Shown piece by piece: positions 22,951 through 34,915 of a stretch of 64,000 nt of DNA. The notes under the pieces were generated by a model that worked only from the letters and a program-made list of their open reading frames with translations, was not told where the DNA came from and made no database searches. Location of the stretch: positions 434,001 through 498,000 of the forward strand of contig JAPEUQ010000016.1 of NCBI GenBank assembly GCA_027946365.1. Direction: 5' to 3'. This DNA comes from Kalmusia sp. IMI 367209 (taxonomy: Eukaryota > Ascomycota > Dothideomycetes > Pleosporales > Didymosphaeriaceae). The position numbers and the translations under genes were made by a program. The stretch's first letter is position 1. The number at the start of each line of letters is the position of its first letter.

Positions 22951-23264
22951 TTTTGTTTTGAGTGTAGCAAATGGTTCAACTCAAAGCTTGAGTGGAGCAA
23001 TCATGTCACTTCTCACCCGAAGCGTTTCACACCAATATAGCTATCCCTATTCTTGTTAACGGTCTAATAACTAAGTCAGGTCATTGTCCATATTGAGCGA
23101 AACTTGCTATTGATAAACAATTCGGGCCTGGAACAGACTTTGCCAATCATGTGGATAAGCACTTGAAAGAAGAGGGGGAATATCTGTATAGTCCACATCC
23201 ATCATGTCGATCACAACCTCCTACCGCCCGTGCATCGTCGAATGCAAATCCCAACCAATACTAA
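22951..23264 (+). pseudogene. Decayed C2H2 zinc-finger gene fragment
   Basis: Bases 22951-23037 read RFCFECSKWFNSKLEW...H...H, a C-x2-C-x12-H-x3-H finger, then meet a stop. In another frame, from about 23076, the sequence reads GHCPY, stop, AKLAIDKQFGPGTDF and then NHVDKHLKEEGEYLYSPHPSC, finishing at the stop 23262-23264. The in-frame TGA falls where a second zinc-binding Cys (TGT/TGC) would be expected, as in paired-finger proteins common in Pezizomycotina. One frameshift plus one nonsense codon in AT-rich surroundings argue for a dead copy. Confidence 0.6.
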
Positions 23265-26200
23265 CAATACCAAAACTCGAATCCTAATTCCCCTGGACGC
23301 GTTTCTTCGTGGGTATGGTGGGGTAGATAAGCGAGAGAGCAATCTTCTGAGATGAAGGAGGAGGGAAGGAGGAGATAAAGGAAGGAGAAGTGGCGTGTAT
23401 ATAGTTAGGAATATCAAGAAGTTTGTAATGAGGGAGAGTACAAAGAGAAAAAAAGAGAAACAAATGTTGTTGAGGTTCGTTGTACATTTGTTTTTTGTTT
23501 TATTCGTTTGTGGATATGAGGGGTGGAGGGTTTTGTATCAATTGATCTTAAGCTGTGTGTATGTAAATAAATTAATAAATGTCAAGCAATTAGGGGGTGA
23601 TGGAAATCGTTGTTTCCTTGCTGTTCGCATATTACCATTCTGCTGTGGTCGTCACACTGTTCATACAGTGTTTTCCAGTTCCAGGACAATCACTCAACCC
23701 ACACGCTTATTTGATTTTTTCCCATTCGGGGAGGGGAAACGTCATCGCAACATAAAAACTCGAAACTGAATTTGGAACTTAATCCACGATTACCTACTGG
23801 TAGGATGAGCAATATGGTTGCACTTTCTTCGTGATACAAATGACAACAGTCATCAATTCCGATCATAGAATAATACATCTGGAAGCGAAGAGGGGATGGA
23901 TTCCAATGAATTATATTTTAGCGAGACAAAATATTGTTCCAGTCTTGTCTTCATACGTCCATATAGTTACAAGCATCGAAGCTTTTTTCCGATTCACCGC
24001 ACTCCGCGCCTGCCTCGTCTCGGCAGCACCTCCTACATGATATCGCTCTCTTCCTTCTTTCCTCACAACCTACTTCTTGATTCATCTTGCCTGCCGTCCC
24101 GCCGTCCTGTTGTCATGACCATGAGAAAGAACAAGACAGGCCGCCCTGAATATGAAGCTCGCACTCCGCCGCAACCTCCAACACCCTTCAATCTCACTCC
24201 AAATGCACAACTTCTTCAGATTCGTGCCCGAAGTCGTCCAGCTCTTTTTCTGACTGTCTTCTCATTTAACGCTATCTTCATTGTCCATCTCCTCCCCTCT
24301 CATGCATGACTTCCGTCACTGTACTACCTCCACCCACCGCATTTCTTCGACGATGCACTTCAAGACCCGTTTAGACCTCAGATAGTGCCGGATTCTTCCA
24401 GGTTTGACTCCCTCTTCCGTTGTGACGAAAGAAAAGAATCTAACCACCGGGAGTCCAGGCAGCATGTCATCACCGGTCCTCGATCGATCGATCTTCCTTC
24501 CATCCTTCCTTCTTCAGGACACCCACCCACACATACACACAATCCATGTGGCGTTCCCAAATGCCTGACCGACGGCTTGTTTCCTCGTCGGTTACAATGC
24601 CTGTGATCTGGCGATCGGGAGCGCGGTTTGCATGGTGTGAGGGTTGTTCTGAACAAGCAAGGTAGGGACCCTCCTTCCAACCCCTAGTGATGGAAAAAGT
24701 CATCCTTCCGACAGGAGCACCCCGACATGGGGTGTACCATTTATGAAGAAACCTAGTGCTAACCGAGGGGGCACTGGATGGGAGGGTCGGGGTTTTCTAG
24801 TTTTTTCTCCGCACCCTACTCAGCCCTTCTGGCTGACAAAAAGAACTACAGGGCGGCTCAACTGTTGAGTTGTTGGGGCTTGGTTTGGTAAATGAAGATA
24901 CCAGTGCTGCGAATTAGGAATAGATTGGATTCAATCACCTCTAGTTTGTCAAATACACATCTCCTGATTTCACATGTGCAGTGGTGAGATTGGATTTTGT
25001 GTAACGTACCATCTTCAGAACCAATTCGATCCCATCGCGTCCATGTTTCTCATTGCTTGCTGACGACAACGACTTTTTGTTGGGAATTGGGCGGAGCCCG
25101 GAACTCCGACTCACCAACTTTTGGGCGTGCTTACGTTATTTGAACAAGCTTTGACCCGCCTTTTTTGAACAACGAGTACGATGGACTGCACGTACTCTCC
25201 CTTCCCCCAGACCAACCCTTTTTAGCTATGTAATAGCTATATGACGCAGCCTTCATAGATTATACCACTATCTCTCTCTATTACTTAAAGTTGCGCGTGA
25301 TTGCGCCTGCGTGAAATATGCTACTTGAACATGGTAGAAACATCGGAATGAATCAATAAATCCCATCGTCGGCGTTAGTAATCACAGCGACGTTGTTGGC
25401 GAGAAGGTAACTGTATGGATGTAGCACCGTTCCCGAAAATACATCAGCAACAAATTTATGGTAGTCGTAGATTCATAGTAAAATCAGCTTTTACCAGGTG
25501 CTGGTAAAAAGGTGAGCCATCAACCTAAATTTCCACCATTTTTCCGTCGTTTCAATTATTGTGTGCTATGAAGTTGGTCACTATATCAAGTAGGTCATGG
25601 TGATGATGCATTGCAAGTTGGAGAAGAAAGTATCAAAAGAAGCCAGCTTAGTAAGGCTCATGGCATCTTTTACAGGGCCTGTTCCGCCATATAAAGGTGA
25701 GGAAGGTGTGCATAGGCAGTAGTGATCACTGATAAAGTAGGCTCCGTGTTCCATCTAAGAAGGTGGAAAGAATGATTGAGATTTTAAAGCGCAATATGTT
25801 GGAAGGTTCGGCTCCTAGTAAGTCGCATCCATCGTTCGTGGCTACTGTTACGATCTTGATGTGGGTAGCTTAAAACAACAGATTTACGTACTCATGATAG
25901 CTCATCTCAATACATGCGAATGTGAGATGGTCCCTGTAGTCTTCCGTGACTTCCGTGAGTATTTCGCTAACGGCAATAAAGTTATGACTGCAAATTAAGT
26001 ATGGCTCATACAAACCTGAATCTTGAACGAGAACATGACATGATATCATCAACATCTGTACATTCTTTGTACATTTTGAAGTCGTAGAAATCAAAACTGT
26101 TTAGTTCCGATCAAGCATTTGTTTCCTCTCGCACACTTTTAATAACTGGTGTGGACTGGCCGAGGTGGGAAGTGGTATCCCAGCTGGAGGGAGAATCTTT

Positions 26201-27114
26201 TCATTCAAATGCAATCGCGCTTTCCGTCCAATATTGGGGGTCGCGACACAGGTATCGCGATGATTCAATTTCAGTGAAAACGGTGATTCTTGTTAGATGG
26301 AACGGCCAGTCTGTATATGGTAGTGCAACCCCTGATATCTATCAAGAATTTAAGATAAAGTTCTGGCGCAGAAGAGTCTAGACGAAACAGTCCAATCTTC
26401 GTTGCAACACAGTGTCCCGTATCGTCTGGCACATCAAGATCTCAAAGCGGGGCGCGCAGCTACAACACCCAACAGCAACTTCTGTCCATTCATCACGCAT
26501 GCCGCCCCATCCCTTACCCATCAACACTTTTCCTCCCAAGCTCAAATCTATACGTCATGTTTGTTCTCCATCTCAGCAGCCTAGGGGAAGTAGGAAAGTG
26601 CCCATGTATGCAAGATAAGGATCCGCTTCTGCCGCCCGTCCTCCCTCCATCTTCCACCTCACACTTAGCCACTTTTCTTCACATCACCTCGCCACCCCTC
26701 TTTTCTATGTTGTGTCTCTTGACCATTATCGCTCTCGGTTCCCTTTTTTCCCTTCGTCCCCATGCCAGGTACGTCTCTTTCATCATCGCCATCTTATTCC
26801 CATTCTTGCCATGCATCTTCATTGCGATACAGTGCACCGACAGCCTCCGACTACAACCCTCCTTCCTGATGTAAGCACCTTCTTGACACCTTCAACTCCA
26901 CTCGACTTCCATCGCCCATTTTGACCGCTAGTGCCGACTCACCTCTTGATCTCTGATTCGCAACCATATCCTTGTCACTATCCATCACGCCCGGGACCTC
27001 AAAGCAACTTCCGACCGCTGGCGGACATAACCCCCATCGTCGAGAATCTCTTCTCAAGGCAAGGTGATGAAACACCCAGCAGCACTTTTCCATCGCCCCT
27101 CACACCTCACCACC

Positions 27115-27192
27115 ATGCCATTCGAAGTCGCAGCCGCATCAAATGCCGATCTACGCCAAATCATCCGCACCATGTTCCAAGTATACGGCTAG
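27115..27192 (+). pseudogene. 25-codon 5' stump of a probable GNAT acetyltransferase gene
   Basis: ATG at 27115 in a good context (CACCATG) opens MPFEVAAASNADLRQIIRTM and a few more residues, then TAG at 27190. The pattern MPFEV-x-x-A-x-x-x-D-x-x-x-I matches the N-terminus of many fungal GNAT-fold acetyltransferases. The preceding 600 bp are C/T-rich, like a fungal promoter. No continuation was found downstream in any frame. The homology is from memory of the family, so this is tentative. Confidence 0.35.
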
Positions 27193-28172
27193 GGATCTAG
27201 TGATACAAACATAGTCCATGTTTTCACAATCTTAAGATGCGTTGAGTACTGTTTTGGATCAAGTCGCTTTCGAAGCTGAACATCAATATCCTGAACATGT
27301 GATTTGTGAAGGTCTGAACAGTCTGCTTCGCGCAAAACTATTGCTAAAGATGAAGGAGAGTGGGGTATGTGTAAGAGCTTATAGACGAGAGTTTGTAGGC
27401 ATGCGAGAGCGAGAGTTTGTGGGCGCGTGAGAGGAAGAGGTTGTGGGCGCGCGAGAGTGAGGTGGGAGAGGCGACACAAAATGAAGGATAATTAAAGCGG
27501 CTATGCTGAGTCTGTTAACTGTATTACTGTATCCTGTATTGCGAATACATAAAAGGGGTGTGCAGGCTATGAGCTATGCTATATTAGGCATAGTGTGAAA
27601 TACCATGTTCTGTACACTGTCAACCGTAAACAGAAATTGCCAACAATCTTTAGGCAGTTGGGAAGGAGAAAAAGAGCTTATCGTTCGCTCAGCTGTACTT
27701 AAGCAGGGTACCGGCGGATTAGTAGTTAGGTGGGTGACCACCAGTGAATACCCGCTGTTGTATGTTTTTCATCTTTTTGTTTTCATCCTCCCCCTGAGGA
27801 TGTAATCTGAAAGATGTACTCATCATCTTTCATTAGTGGTGCGATTAAACAAGTTGAAAAGAAGCCTATAGGCACAACTTCGGGCCAGACCTTCTATAAA
27901 AACCTGATTGGAGCAACGTATTGTGATATTTTTGGGAGACTGATAGGTGGTAGTATGTATATATGACTAATATTGTGCTAAAGCAAGGTTAGCTCAATCT
28001 ATAACTTAGACGACAGATCTAATGACTACAAGAATGATAACAGACAAAGACAGTTTGAGATGTCCCGACGTTGCAATCTGGACGGTGATAGTGGAAACCA
28101 GACAAAGAGATCGATGTGCCATCTTGTGTCCACCAACCTTTATCCCGCACCGCCACAAGGTCACCACATCCA

Positions 28173-31100
28173 CTACTCTGGAATTTGTTCCAGGGAACGC
28201 CCAGAGCGCAGCTTGCGCCCCGAAGTCGGTGACGCTGAGGCCTTCGAGTTCCGCCGCTCGCCTCTATCGTTCTCAAGCTCCTTGACCATTCGCGGCTGCA
28301 CGTTGTGCGGCGGAGCACCCGAATTGAACGTCTTCTCATGACTTACAGGCTGCGTGTTGAATGACGCATGGCGCTTGGTGAGCGAGGGTGCGCGGGACCT
28401 TGAACTACGCATGATGCTGCTATATGAGCGCGGCGAGTCTGTGAAACCAGACATGCGGCGGTTGAGATAGCTGCCGTGTTGGTCTGGAAACTCGAAAAAT
28501 TCGGCTATATCATCCACAGGCTCTGCCGCTGCCGCCTGGGAATCTAAGGAGTTGCGGCCTCTAGGAGAGCGCTGCTGCAAAGTGGGCGATCGCAAGGAGC
28601 CAACACGCTTGAAGCCTTGGGTTGGGATAGAGCGCTGACGCTTCTGAGGACGCTCGTTCTCGGGTTCGTCGTAGTATTGCTGATTGTAGTACGTTTCATT
28701 ACCGTACTGCTGGTTGCTATACTGTTGGTTGGGGTACTGCGCGTGACCGTGTTGGTGGCTGGGATATTGTTCGTAACGAGATTGCTCGTAGCCCTGGACA
28801 GAGCGCTTGCGCTTTCGCACACCCTCCCGCTGGGAGTTCTTGTCGAGGTCAACCTGATTGTAGCTTGGGAGAGACGATTGGCGCGACTGCTGGCGTGATT
28901 GGGCGCGAGACATTCTAAATTCAAGTTCAAGGTCTTTGTAATCATATCCGCCAAAGATAGGGCGTTGCTGATAAGCACCCTGAGGATGATGGCGGGGGCT
29001 ACGGCGTTGTTGATGATCCTGCTCCTGTTCGCGTGAGTTATGGACATGCTGATGATCCTGCTCGTGTTTGCGTGGGCCAAGAAAGTGTTGATGAACATCT
29101 TCCGGTTCATCGCGGTAGTCTGGGTGCTGGGGCGTATTTTCTATACGTTTGCTGCGGCGCGTAGGTACCGGAGAGCCACCCGAGCTACGATACTTCTTTT
29201 CCCATTCGCGAGCATCGTAATTTGCATCTTCGCTTTCAACATCGCTGTCGTACTCGGGCTCATCCTCTGGTGCAGAAGAGCGTACACCATGACGCTGGAT
29301 GGGAGGTTCATCATTGCGCTTGTGCTGCTTACGAGGCCCAGAGATCCGCAACGCTTTGGCCAAATCATGCTTGGCTCGTGCGATTTCGTAACGGACTTTT
29401 TCACAGAAGGATGATGCGCTATCGTATGGATCAGGCTCTATGTGCTTTTTGCCTGCCTTCTTGTGGGCGGCCTTACGCCGCTTCTGACGTAAATGATTTT
29501 TGGCGATGAGTTCAAGGTTACCGCGATGAACGTAAACTTTAGATGGTGTAAGACCATGGACACCTCCAGAGAACTGTTTCTTTTGAGCCGGTGGGCGTTC
29601 TTTCTCATGTCGTTTAAACATTTCGAAACACAGCGTGTTCTCATAGGGCTTCTCCGCGCCTTCTTCAAAGTGCTTATGGATAGGGTAATCCTTGAATTCC
29701 GGAAGAGCACCATTACGCACGCCCAAATCATCGCCGGGCGCCTTCGAGGATTGTGCTTGATTGATAAAGTCCTGGGCAATTACCGCTTCGTCCTTCGCAT
29801 TGAGACTGGCATAGTACCGGGATTTGGGCTCGTTTGGAAGTGAGGAGCGGATGTCGACTTTGACGCGCGCTTTACGACAGATGTATTCGAAGTCTAGGAA
29901 ACGCTCCATACAGTACAGATGCACAAAGCCGCAACATGCCAAGTATGGGTCATAATCCTTGTCCGTACTATAGCGCTCGTCGAAAGCAACGCGATAGGCG
30001 CCGTGTTTGATCGTACCATTTAGATGCGCCTTATACGTGGGACACTCCGCAAAACGACACTTCATACCGTTTGCGGATTGGTAACGAAGTTTAGAATCAG
30101 CTGGACCGGCCTGGATCCAAAGGGTCAAGCTATGCTCCTTGGGATAATTTAGGATGAAGTCCCGAATCTTGGCAGCAGGCATAGTACGATCGGCAAACTC
30201 ATAGATCCACATCTTTTTGGTAGTCTCGGTCTCCTTGGTTTCAACTACTACTGAGTACTCGTCAGTGTAGGTGTGCTCGAATTTTGGGCTGGACCAGTTG
30301 CCGATCGGGTGTTCCGAGTACGTGTAATGGTCTGTCGCTTCGTAGCTATTGATTTTCGCAGTGCGTGTGGTATTGCCAACCGTAGTAGCATTGATTCGAT
30401 ATCCAGGTACACCAGGTCGTTTCTTCGGCGGCCCAAATTCTACCTTAGAGTTAGGCTGGTACACAGATTGACGCTTCTTGGCCTTCTGACGCTCATTGGT
30501 ATGGCGAGTTTTGCTGATGAGACGCATATCTGAGCTACTACGGCTAGTTCCAGAAAATGAGACGCTACGGGTTGGGTACGTCGATGCTGTGCTGCGCACA
30601 GAGACGGCTGGAGACTGAGGTGCTTTAGTGTCAACTATAAGACCACACTCTGCCTGACGAGGCTCGAAGTTGAAGCGAGAATTGCTTACCTTGCTAGCGA
30701 GAAGCTTGTTCGATACTGGTCCGTTGTCTTCGAGTCTCTGCGTGCCGGATGGAAGGTGCTTAGTGAATCCAACGGTAGGTGAAGGACGGCCTTGAAGATA
30801 ATTATTGTTGCCGTTACCAGGCTGACCGAGCCCATAATATGGACCATTGCTGACGTCGTTGACACTAGGATCTGGGTATGACAGTCCAGCAAACTGATCG
30901 TCATACAACGCCACTTGACCGTAGCCGGGAACTAGACCATGACTCTGGAGTCGAGGGTCTATGTTGCCATAACGCTTTTCTCGAGGAGAAAAGTTCTTTG
31001 GAGACTTTGGTATAGAGGTAAACAGTGGATCGATCGGGACTGGCCTGAGTACATACCGCCCATTAACCAGCTGGGGCTCTACATATGTTCCAAGTTCGGC

Positions 31101-31622
31101 GTTCCAAACTGGGGGAATTGGATTCGTCGCCTGATTTCCCATCGGCGTGGCAATTTGTTGATGAAAATCATGAAAAGTCGTGGGGCGAGGAGTGCTCGGC
31201 ACAGCAACGCCTGGGTTCTGGAGCAAGGTCATGGAGGCACGAGTCTCCTTTGGCGTAGTAACGAAATCTTGACCGCTCATAAACTCAAGATTGCTAGTCT
31301 GTTGCACGATCGCTCCAGGCTCTGCGATTATATCCTGATTTCCATCCTCCGGGAAACCAGAAAAATAGAGATCAGCGCCTGGATTTTCCAGCATGAAAGG
31401 GTCCCATTCCGCCTGAAAGCCAGTGTTGTTTAGATCAATAGCGTTCCAGGGGGCAAGTTCTTCTTCAGTGAGATCGCGGTTGCTGCCACGATGAAAACTA
31501 GACCGCGAGAATCGGCCAGGAGAGATGCTACCAACGGAATGCTTTGGGGTAGGCCTGCTGGGACGCCGAACCTGCGACGCCTGCGAATCGACTGCATTGT
31601 GTCGAGAAGCACGGTGAGCCAT
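28173..31622 (-). CDS. Large, mostly disordered orphan protein with a Cys/His core
   Basis: Single-exon protein of 1149 residues from the ATG at 31622; an in-frame extension to 31703 has a weaker context. No known function is recognised. The N-terminal 450 residues are Ser/Pro/Gly-rich and disordered. A folded block at about residues 430-650 contains KKMWIYEFADRTMPAAKIRD, MKCRFAECPTYKAHLNGTIK, then a CC pair and HLYCMERFLDFEYICRK. The spacing C-x4-C ... CC ... H-x2-C suggests a zinc-binding or disulfide core. Basic segments follow (QKRRKAAHKKAGKKH), then a Gln/Tyr/Asn-rich tract (about residues 940-995) of prion-like composition. The C-terminus has repeated SPR/SRS motifs. Basic patches suggest a nuclear or nucleic-acid-associated role, but this is inference. 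It stands alone next to the AT-rich island. Confidence 0.75.
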   Translation of the reverse strand: MAHRASRHNAVDSQASQVRRPSRPTPKHSVGSISPGRFSRSSFHRGSNRDLTEEELAPWNAIDLNNTGFQAEWDPFMLENPGADLYFSGFPEDGNQDIIAEPGAIVQQTSNLEFMSGQDFVTTPKETRASMTLLQNPGVAVPSTPRPTTFHDFHQQIATPMGNQATNPIPPVWNAELGTYVEPQLVNGRYVLRPVPIDPLFTSIPKSPKNFSPREKRYGNIDPRLQSHGLVPGYGQVALYDDQFAGLSYPDPSVNDVSNGPYYGLGQPGNGNNNYLQGRPSPTVGFTKHLPSGTQRLEDNGPVSNKLLASKVSNSRFNFEPRQAECGLIVDTKAPQSPAVSVRSTASTYPTRSVSFSGTSRSSSDMRLISKTRHTNERQKAKKRQSVYQPNSKVEFGPPKKRPGVPGYRINATTVGNTTRTAKINSYEATDHYTYSEHPIGNWSSPKFEHTYTDEYSVVVETKETETTKKMWIYEFADRTMPAAKIRDFILNYPKEHSLTLWIQAGPADSKLRYQSANGMKCRFAECPTYKAHLNGTIKHGAYRVAFDERYSTDKDYDPYLACCGFVHLYCMERFLDFEYICRKARVKVDIRSSLPNEPKSRYYASLNAKDEAVIAQDFINQAQSSKAPGDDLGVRNGALPEFKDYPIHKHFEEGAEKPYENTLCFEMFKRHEKERPPAQKKQFSGGVHGLTPSKVYVHRGNLELIAKNHLRQKRRKAAHKKAGKKHIEPDPYDSASSFCEKVRYEIARAKHDLAKALRISGPRKQHKRNDEPPIQRHGVRSSAPEDEPEYDSDVESEDANYDAREWEKKYRSSGGSPVPTRRSKRIENTPQHPDYRDEPEDVHQHFLGPRKHEQDHQHVHNSREQEQDHQQRRSPRHHPQGAYQQRPIFGGYDYKDLELEFRMSRAQSRQQSRQSSLPSYNQVDLDKNSQREGVRKRKRSVQGYEQSRYEQYPSHQHGHAQYPNQQYSNQQYGNETYYNQQYYDEPENERPQKRQRSIPTQGFKRVGSLRSPTLQQRSPRGRNSLDSQAAAAEPVDDIAEFFEFPDQHGSYLNRRMSGFTDSPRSYSSIMRSSRSRAPSLTKRHASFNTQPVSHEKTFNSGAPPHNVQPRMVKELENDRGERRNSKASASPTSGRKLRSGRSLEQIPE

Positions 31623-33529
31623 GTTCAGTGGGTTGTGTTGGTAGACTACCTTGTTGACCGGATATTTTTGGTAGAGAACATTAGAAAAGCCTTTATAATG
31701 CAACAGGTAGACACAACATGTATATATGTTAGCTCACAACACCCTCTCACAACACCCACGTTGCGGTCTTTGTGCAAGTACAACCATTAGAAACAGCGCG
31801 GATGGTATAATTAGGGCTAAATTATGAACTAAAGCGCGTGACACAATGCCGACGCAGAGGCAGGAACCATCGAGTCGGGCCATTGACAAGATTCATGAAC
31901 AATGAAATAAGCTACGTGGAGGAATTGGCGTTGTGTGGCTTCAATCACCGTCGCCGAAAGCTCGGCTCTAGAGGCGACGGCATACGTGGCTGTGGTCATT
32001 CATTGATACCTGTTAAGAGAAGTCAGCGCCTAGTACAACAGCGATCGACACCTCATAGTATCCAGTAAATCTCCATGTCATTAGGTCTCCAAGTTTTGTG
32101 TCTGCACAACAAAATACCAATGGCATCTCTCGGAACAGGTCTGTGTAACTTCGAATAATCATAGGAGGAAAAATGGTGCAAAATGCATACATACCTGTTG
32201 ATTGAATACCGAAGGGTCGTGATCTAATTAGGGATTTAGCTGCTCAAAATCATATCGTGATTCTTTGTTCTCTGCTCATGCTGCGCCACGACTGCGCCAG
32301 CAAGAAGGTATCCTTTATTTCCTCGGAGAAGTTTGAGCAGGACACTTAGGTCGCGTTGTCTACACATGCTGTAGTACTAGGTAAGGACGCAAGAGATTCC
32401 GAAATACGATCAATAAAAGTCATCCTAAGACGTGGGCCTGGTGCACCGTGACTATTCCTTGACGAGTGCATAGACCTGAGAACCTGGATTTTGACATACA
32501 CATCTGGATGCAGTCGCGATCGTTTGGCAAAGAACACTTGAGGAAGGAAGAATGCCGAAGTAGACCTTGGAACAGAAGAGAATTTGCGGATGAACTTAGC
32601 GTCTTGGCTCGGCGAAAGTTTCATCCGTAAGGCTTGGCAGATCCCGCTACCTCAGTCATAGTCCATCATGACTGACATAAGCTTCAGTCCGATCTTGTGC
32701 GCCGTGCCGCTCCCCGTGAAACTTTGATTGACCACGTGTGAAACAGGGAAATCCCACGACCCGGACGTCACTAACGGCTTCGAAACGTCGTATCGGCAGC
32801 TCTAGCAACAGTGCCGAAACGTAGATCCCTTCAGATAATCGTCGCCGTTGAAGCCGCACTATATCCACGACACTGTGCTGAGCGAGATTTAGAGTAAACC
32901 TGGTCAAGATGCAACAATTGAGATCCATTTTTAGAGTGCCTTGCTCCGCCAAAGTGACTACGTTCAATGATACTAATCAGGACACACGACATTAACATTG
33001 TTCTCCTATTACCGCAAGCTTATGATTGGTATTACAATGTCTGCTGACCTAAATGGTGATTCGAAACGCGATAGCTCGCACCATGCACATTTCAGCCTGC
33101 ATCGATGCTCTGTTGCTCGCAGGCAGTTCATCGAGCAGCACCACAGTGTCGTAATCGTTTCCAAACCCAGAGCCACGCGCCTGCCGCCCATCACTTTTCG
33201 GCAGGCTACAAACCAACAACGCCGGACCATCATTCGACCCCATGCAGATGGTTAGACATCGTCCGTTTGAACGTACACCCCCGGAAGTTTCCAAACTCTT
33301 AGACAGCACAACGCCCAATGGCATCCGAGCAGACGATGTTTTGAAGCTGTTAAGGGTCGGGGATCGGCGTTATAGTTTCCTCAAGGCGATCACGGCTTGC
33401 TGTGGCTCCGATGGGTTTCGTTTCCTAGGAACACACTTATATGGCGTTGCAGGCGTTAAGATACGCCAACCCAGCTGTTTCTCAACTCCACGCTGCGCGT
33501 ACAGAGGGCCCTTGACTCAATAGCTCAAT
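31623..33529. other. 1.9 kb intergenic region
   Basis: Upstream regions of two divergent genes. Open frames are short, on both strands, and lack motifs. I see nothing else supportable. Confidence 0.5.
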
Positions 33530-34793
33530 ATGGCACATCCGGACGATATGATGGTGTTGGGGAAGATCACATTCTTCTTGGTTGTATTCCTCCTCCTCTT
33601 CACATGGTTTGCGGTCGCGCTTCGAGTATGGGTACGGGTAGGCATCACCAAATCACCTGGGTGGGATGATGCCACTATGGTCATGGCTTTGGTTGGTCGA
33701 ACTATCTATTTTGGTAGTTGCTTTGGTTAATCTTAAGCAGTGTCTCTTTACATGCTACTGTTCATTTATACTGGTAATCACAACGACTGGCGCGAAGCAT
33801 CAACAATTTACCTCAATGGAATTTCTCCAACTTCTAATCGTAGGCCGCCCGATTAACAATGTCAGCATCTACTCACAAACCTGCAGTATGTTCAGCTGAG
33901 CGAATTATTCTATGTTCTCACGACGACCTTTCTTAAAATCTCCCTTGGTCTCTTCTTTCTCCGCCTTCTCACGCAGCCTTGGCAAACACGCCTCTTCCAA
34001 ACTGTCCTCGTCATATCCGCGGTCTATGGCATATTCTATTTCTTCGCTACTATTTTTGTATGCGGTAACCCCGCCAACCTGGCGGATAGCCTAATAGGTG
34101 CGCGCTCAAAACACTGTGCCCCTTCCTCGTTCGTTCTAGGCACAGGATACATCTATGGCATTGTTAACGTCGCTGCCGATTGGACATTCACGCTGATCCC
34201 GATTGTCATACTACTTGATAGCAAGATGGATCGAAGGTCGAAGATCTCGGTTAGTATTGTCATGGCATTTGCTGCCATAGGATCCGTAGCGAGTATCTTA
34301 CGCATGGTTTATCTGAAAGGCCTCTTATTTAGGGGCAACATCTCCAGTATGTACCGGATATATGCACAGAATGATCGTGTTGCTAATTGCAACTGCAGCC
34401 GACACGATAAAAGCAACTATTTGGGCCACTGCAGAACCAGGCACTGGTATTGTCGCCGCCTCAGCCGCCATCCTGCGCCCACTTTTCCGCAAATTATACA
34501 CGGACGTCCGCGACAAACTCTCTGAGTATGGCACTGGAAAGTCCTCGCAGCAGGACCCAACTCTGCATGCTACAACGCGAGGTGGAGACAACGAAAGCGT
34601 GATTGGCTTGACATCTGTGGCAACGACGCGAGACCCCAACACTAGGCTGTCAAGGCATTCTATGCGCTCCATTGAACTAAGCGAGCCTTGGGATGACAGA
34701 ATGAGCTCTGAGCAAGCTCGTGTCGGGGTGGGAAAAGCTGTCTCAATCAGAGCAGGACAGGAGGTGCGAACGATACCGCTTCGGAAGAAGTGA
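33530..34793 (+). CDS. Fungal rhodopsin-like (SAT4/PTH11-type) seven-helix membrane protein
   Basis: Plasma-membrane protein of the fungus-specific rhodopsin/SAT4 family, usually orphan receptors or sensors. Four exons: 33530-33691, 33741-33839, 33887-34346 and 34399-34793, giving 371 residues with all frames consistent. Introns are 49, 47 and 52 nt; the last has a GCTAATT branch site. Family landmarks are TKSPGWDDATMVMAL after helix 1, SELFYVLTTTFLKISLGLFF, and ATIWATAEPGTGIVAASAAILRPL in the last helices. The C-terminal tail is cytoplasmic, Ser/Thr/Arg-rich and lacks a CFEM domain. A second family member lies at 56575-57939. The ligand is unknown. Confidence 0.85.
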
Positions 34794-34915
34794 ACATACT
34801 CATTGCTATTCTCCCACTTTATGACTAATGTCTTCGGCGTTTTGTGAATCTTTTAAAAATAGTATTACTTTGGGCACACGCCCTTGAGAGAACTACACAT
34901 ACCTCATTCTATGTT

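Larger units (their letters stand above)
21892..28172. other. 6.3 kb gene-poor AT-rich island
   Basis: No intact gene is supportable. The DNA is AT-rich with scattered TA-rich patches (22080-22620, 23400-23600) typical of RIP-mutated or ageing repeat DNA. Two gene remnants lie in it: a C2H2 zinc-finger fragment (22951-23264) and a 25-codon GNAT-like stump (27115-27192). Between them are pyrimidine-rich stretches (24040-24600, 26640-26930) that look like orphaned fungal promoters. Confidence 0.6.

Noticed and set aside
24040..24310. Possible gene around 24119 (ATGACCATGAGAAAG...)
   Set aside because: The frame runs about 60 codons with no recognisable domain and no splice-supported extension in AT-rich surroundings.
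28544..29110. 188-codon minus-strand frame rich in Asn/Ser/Thr
   Set aside because: It is an alternative frame of the Q/Y-rich repeat part of the 1149-residue protein; the main frame continues through it.
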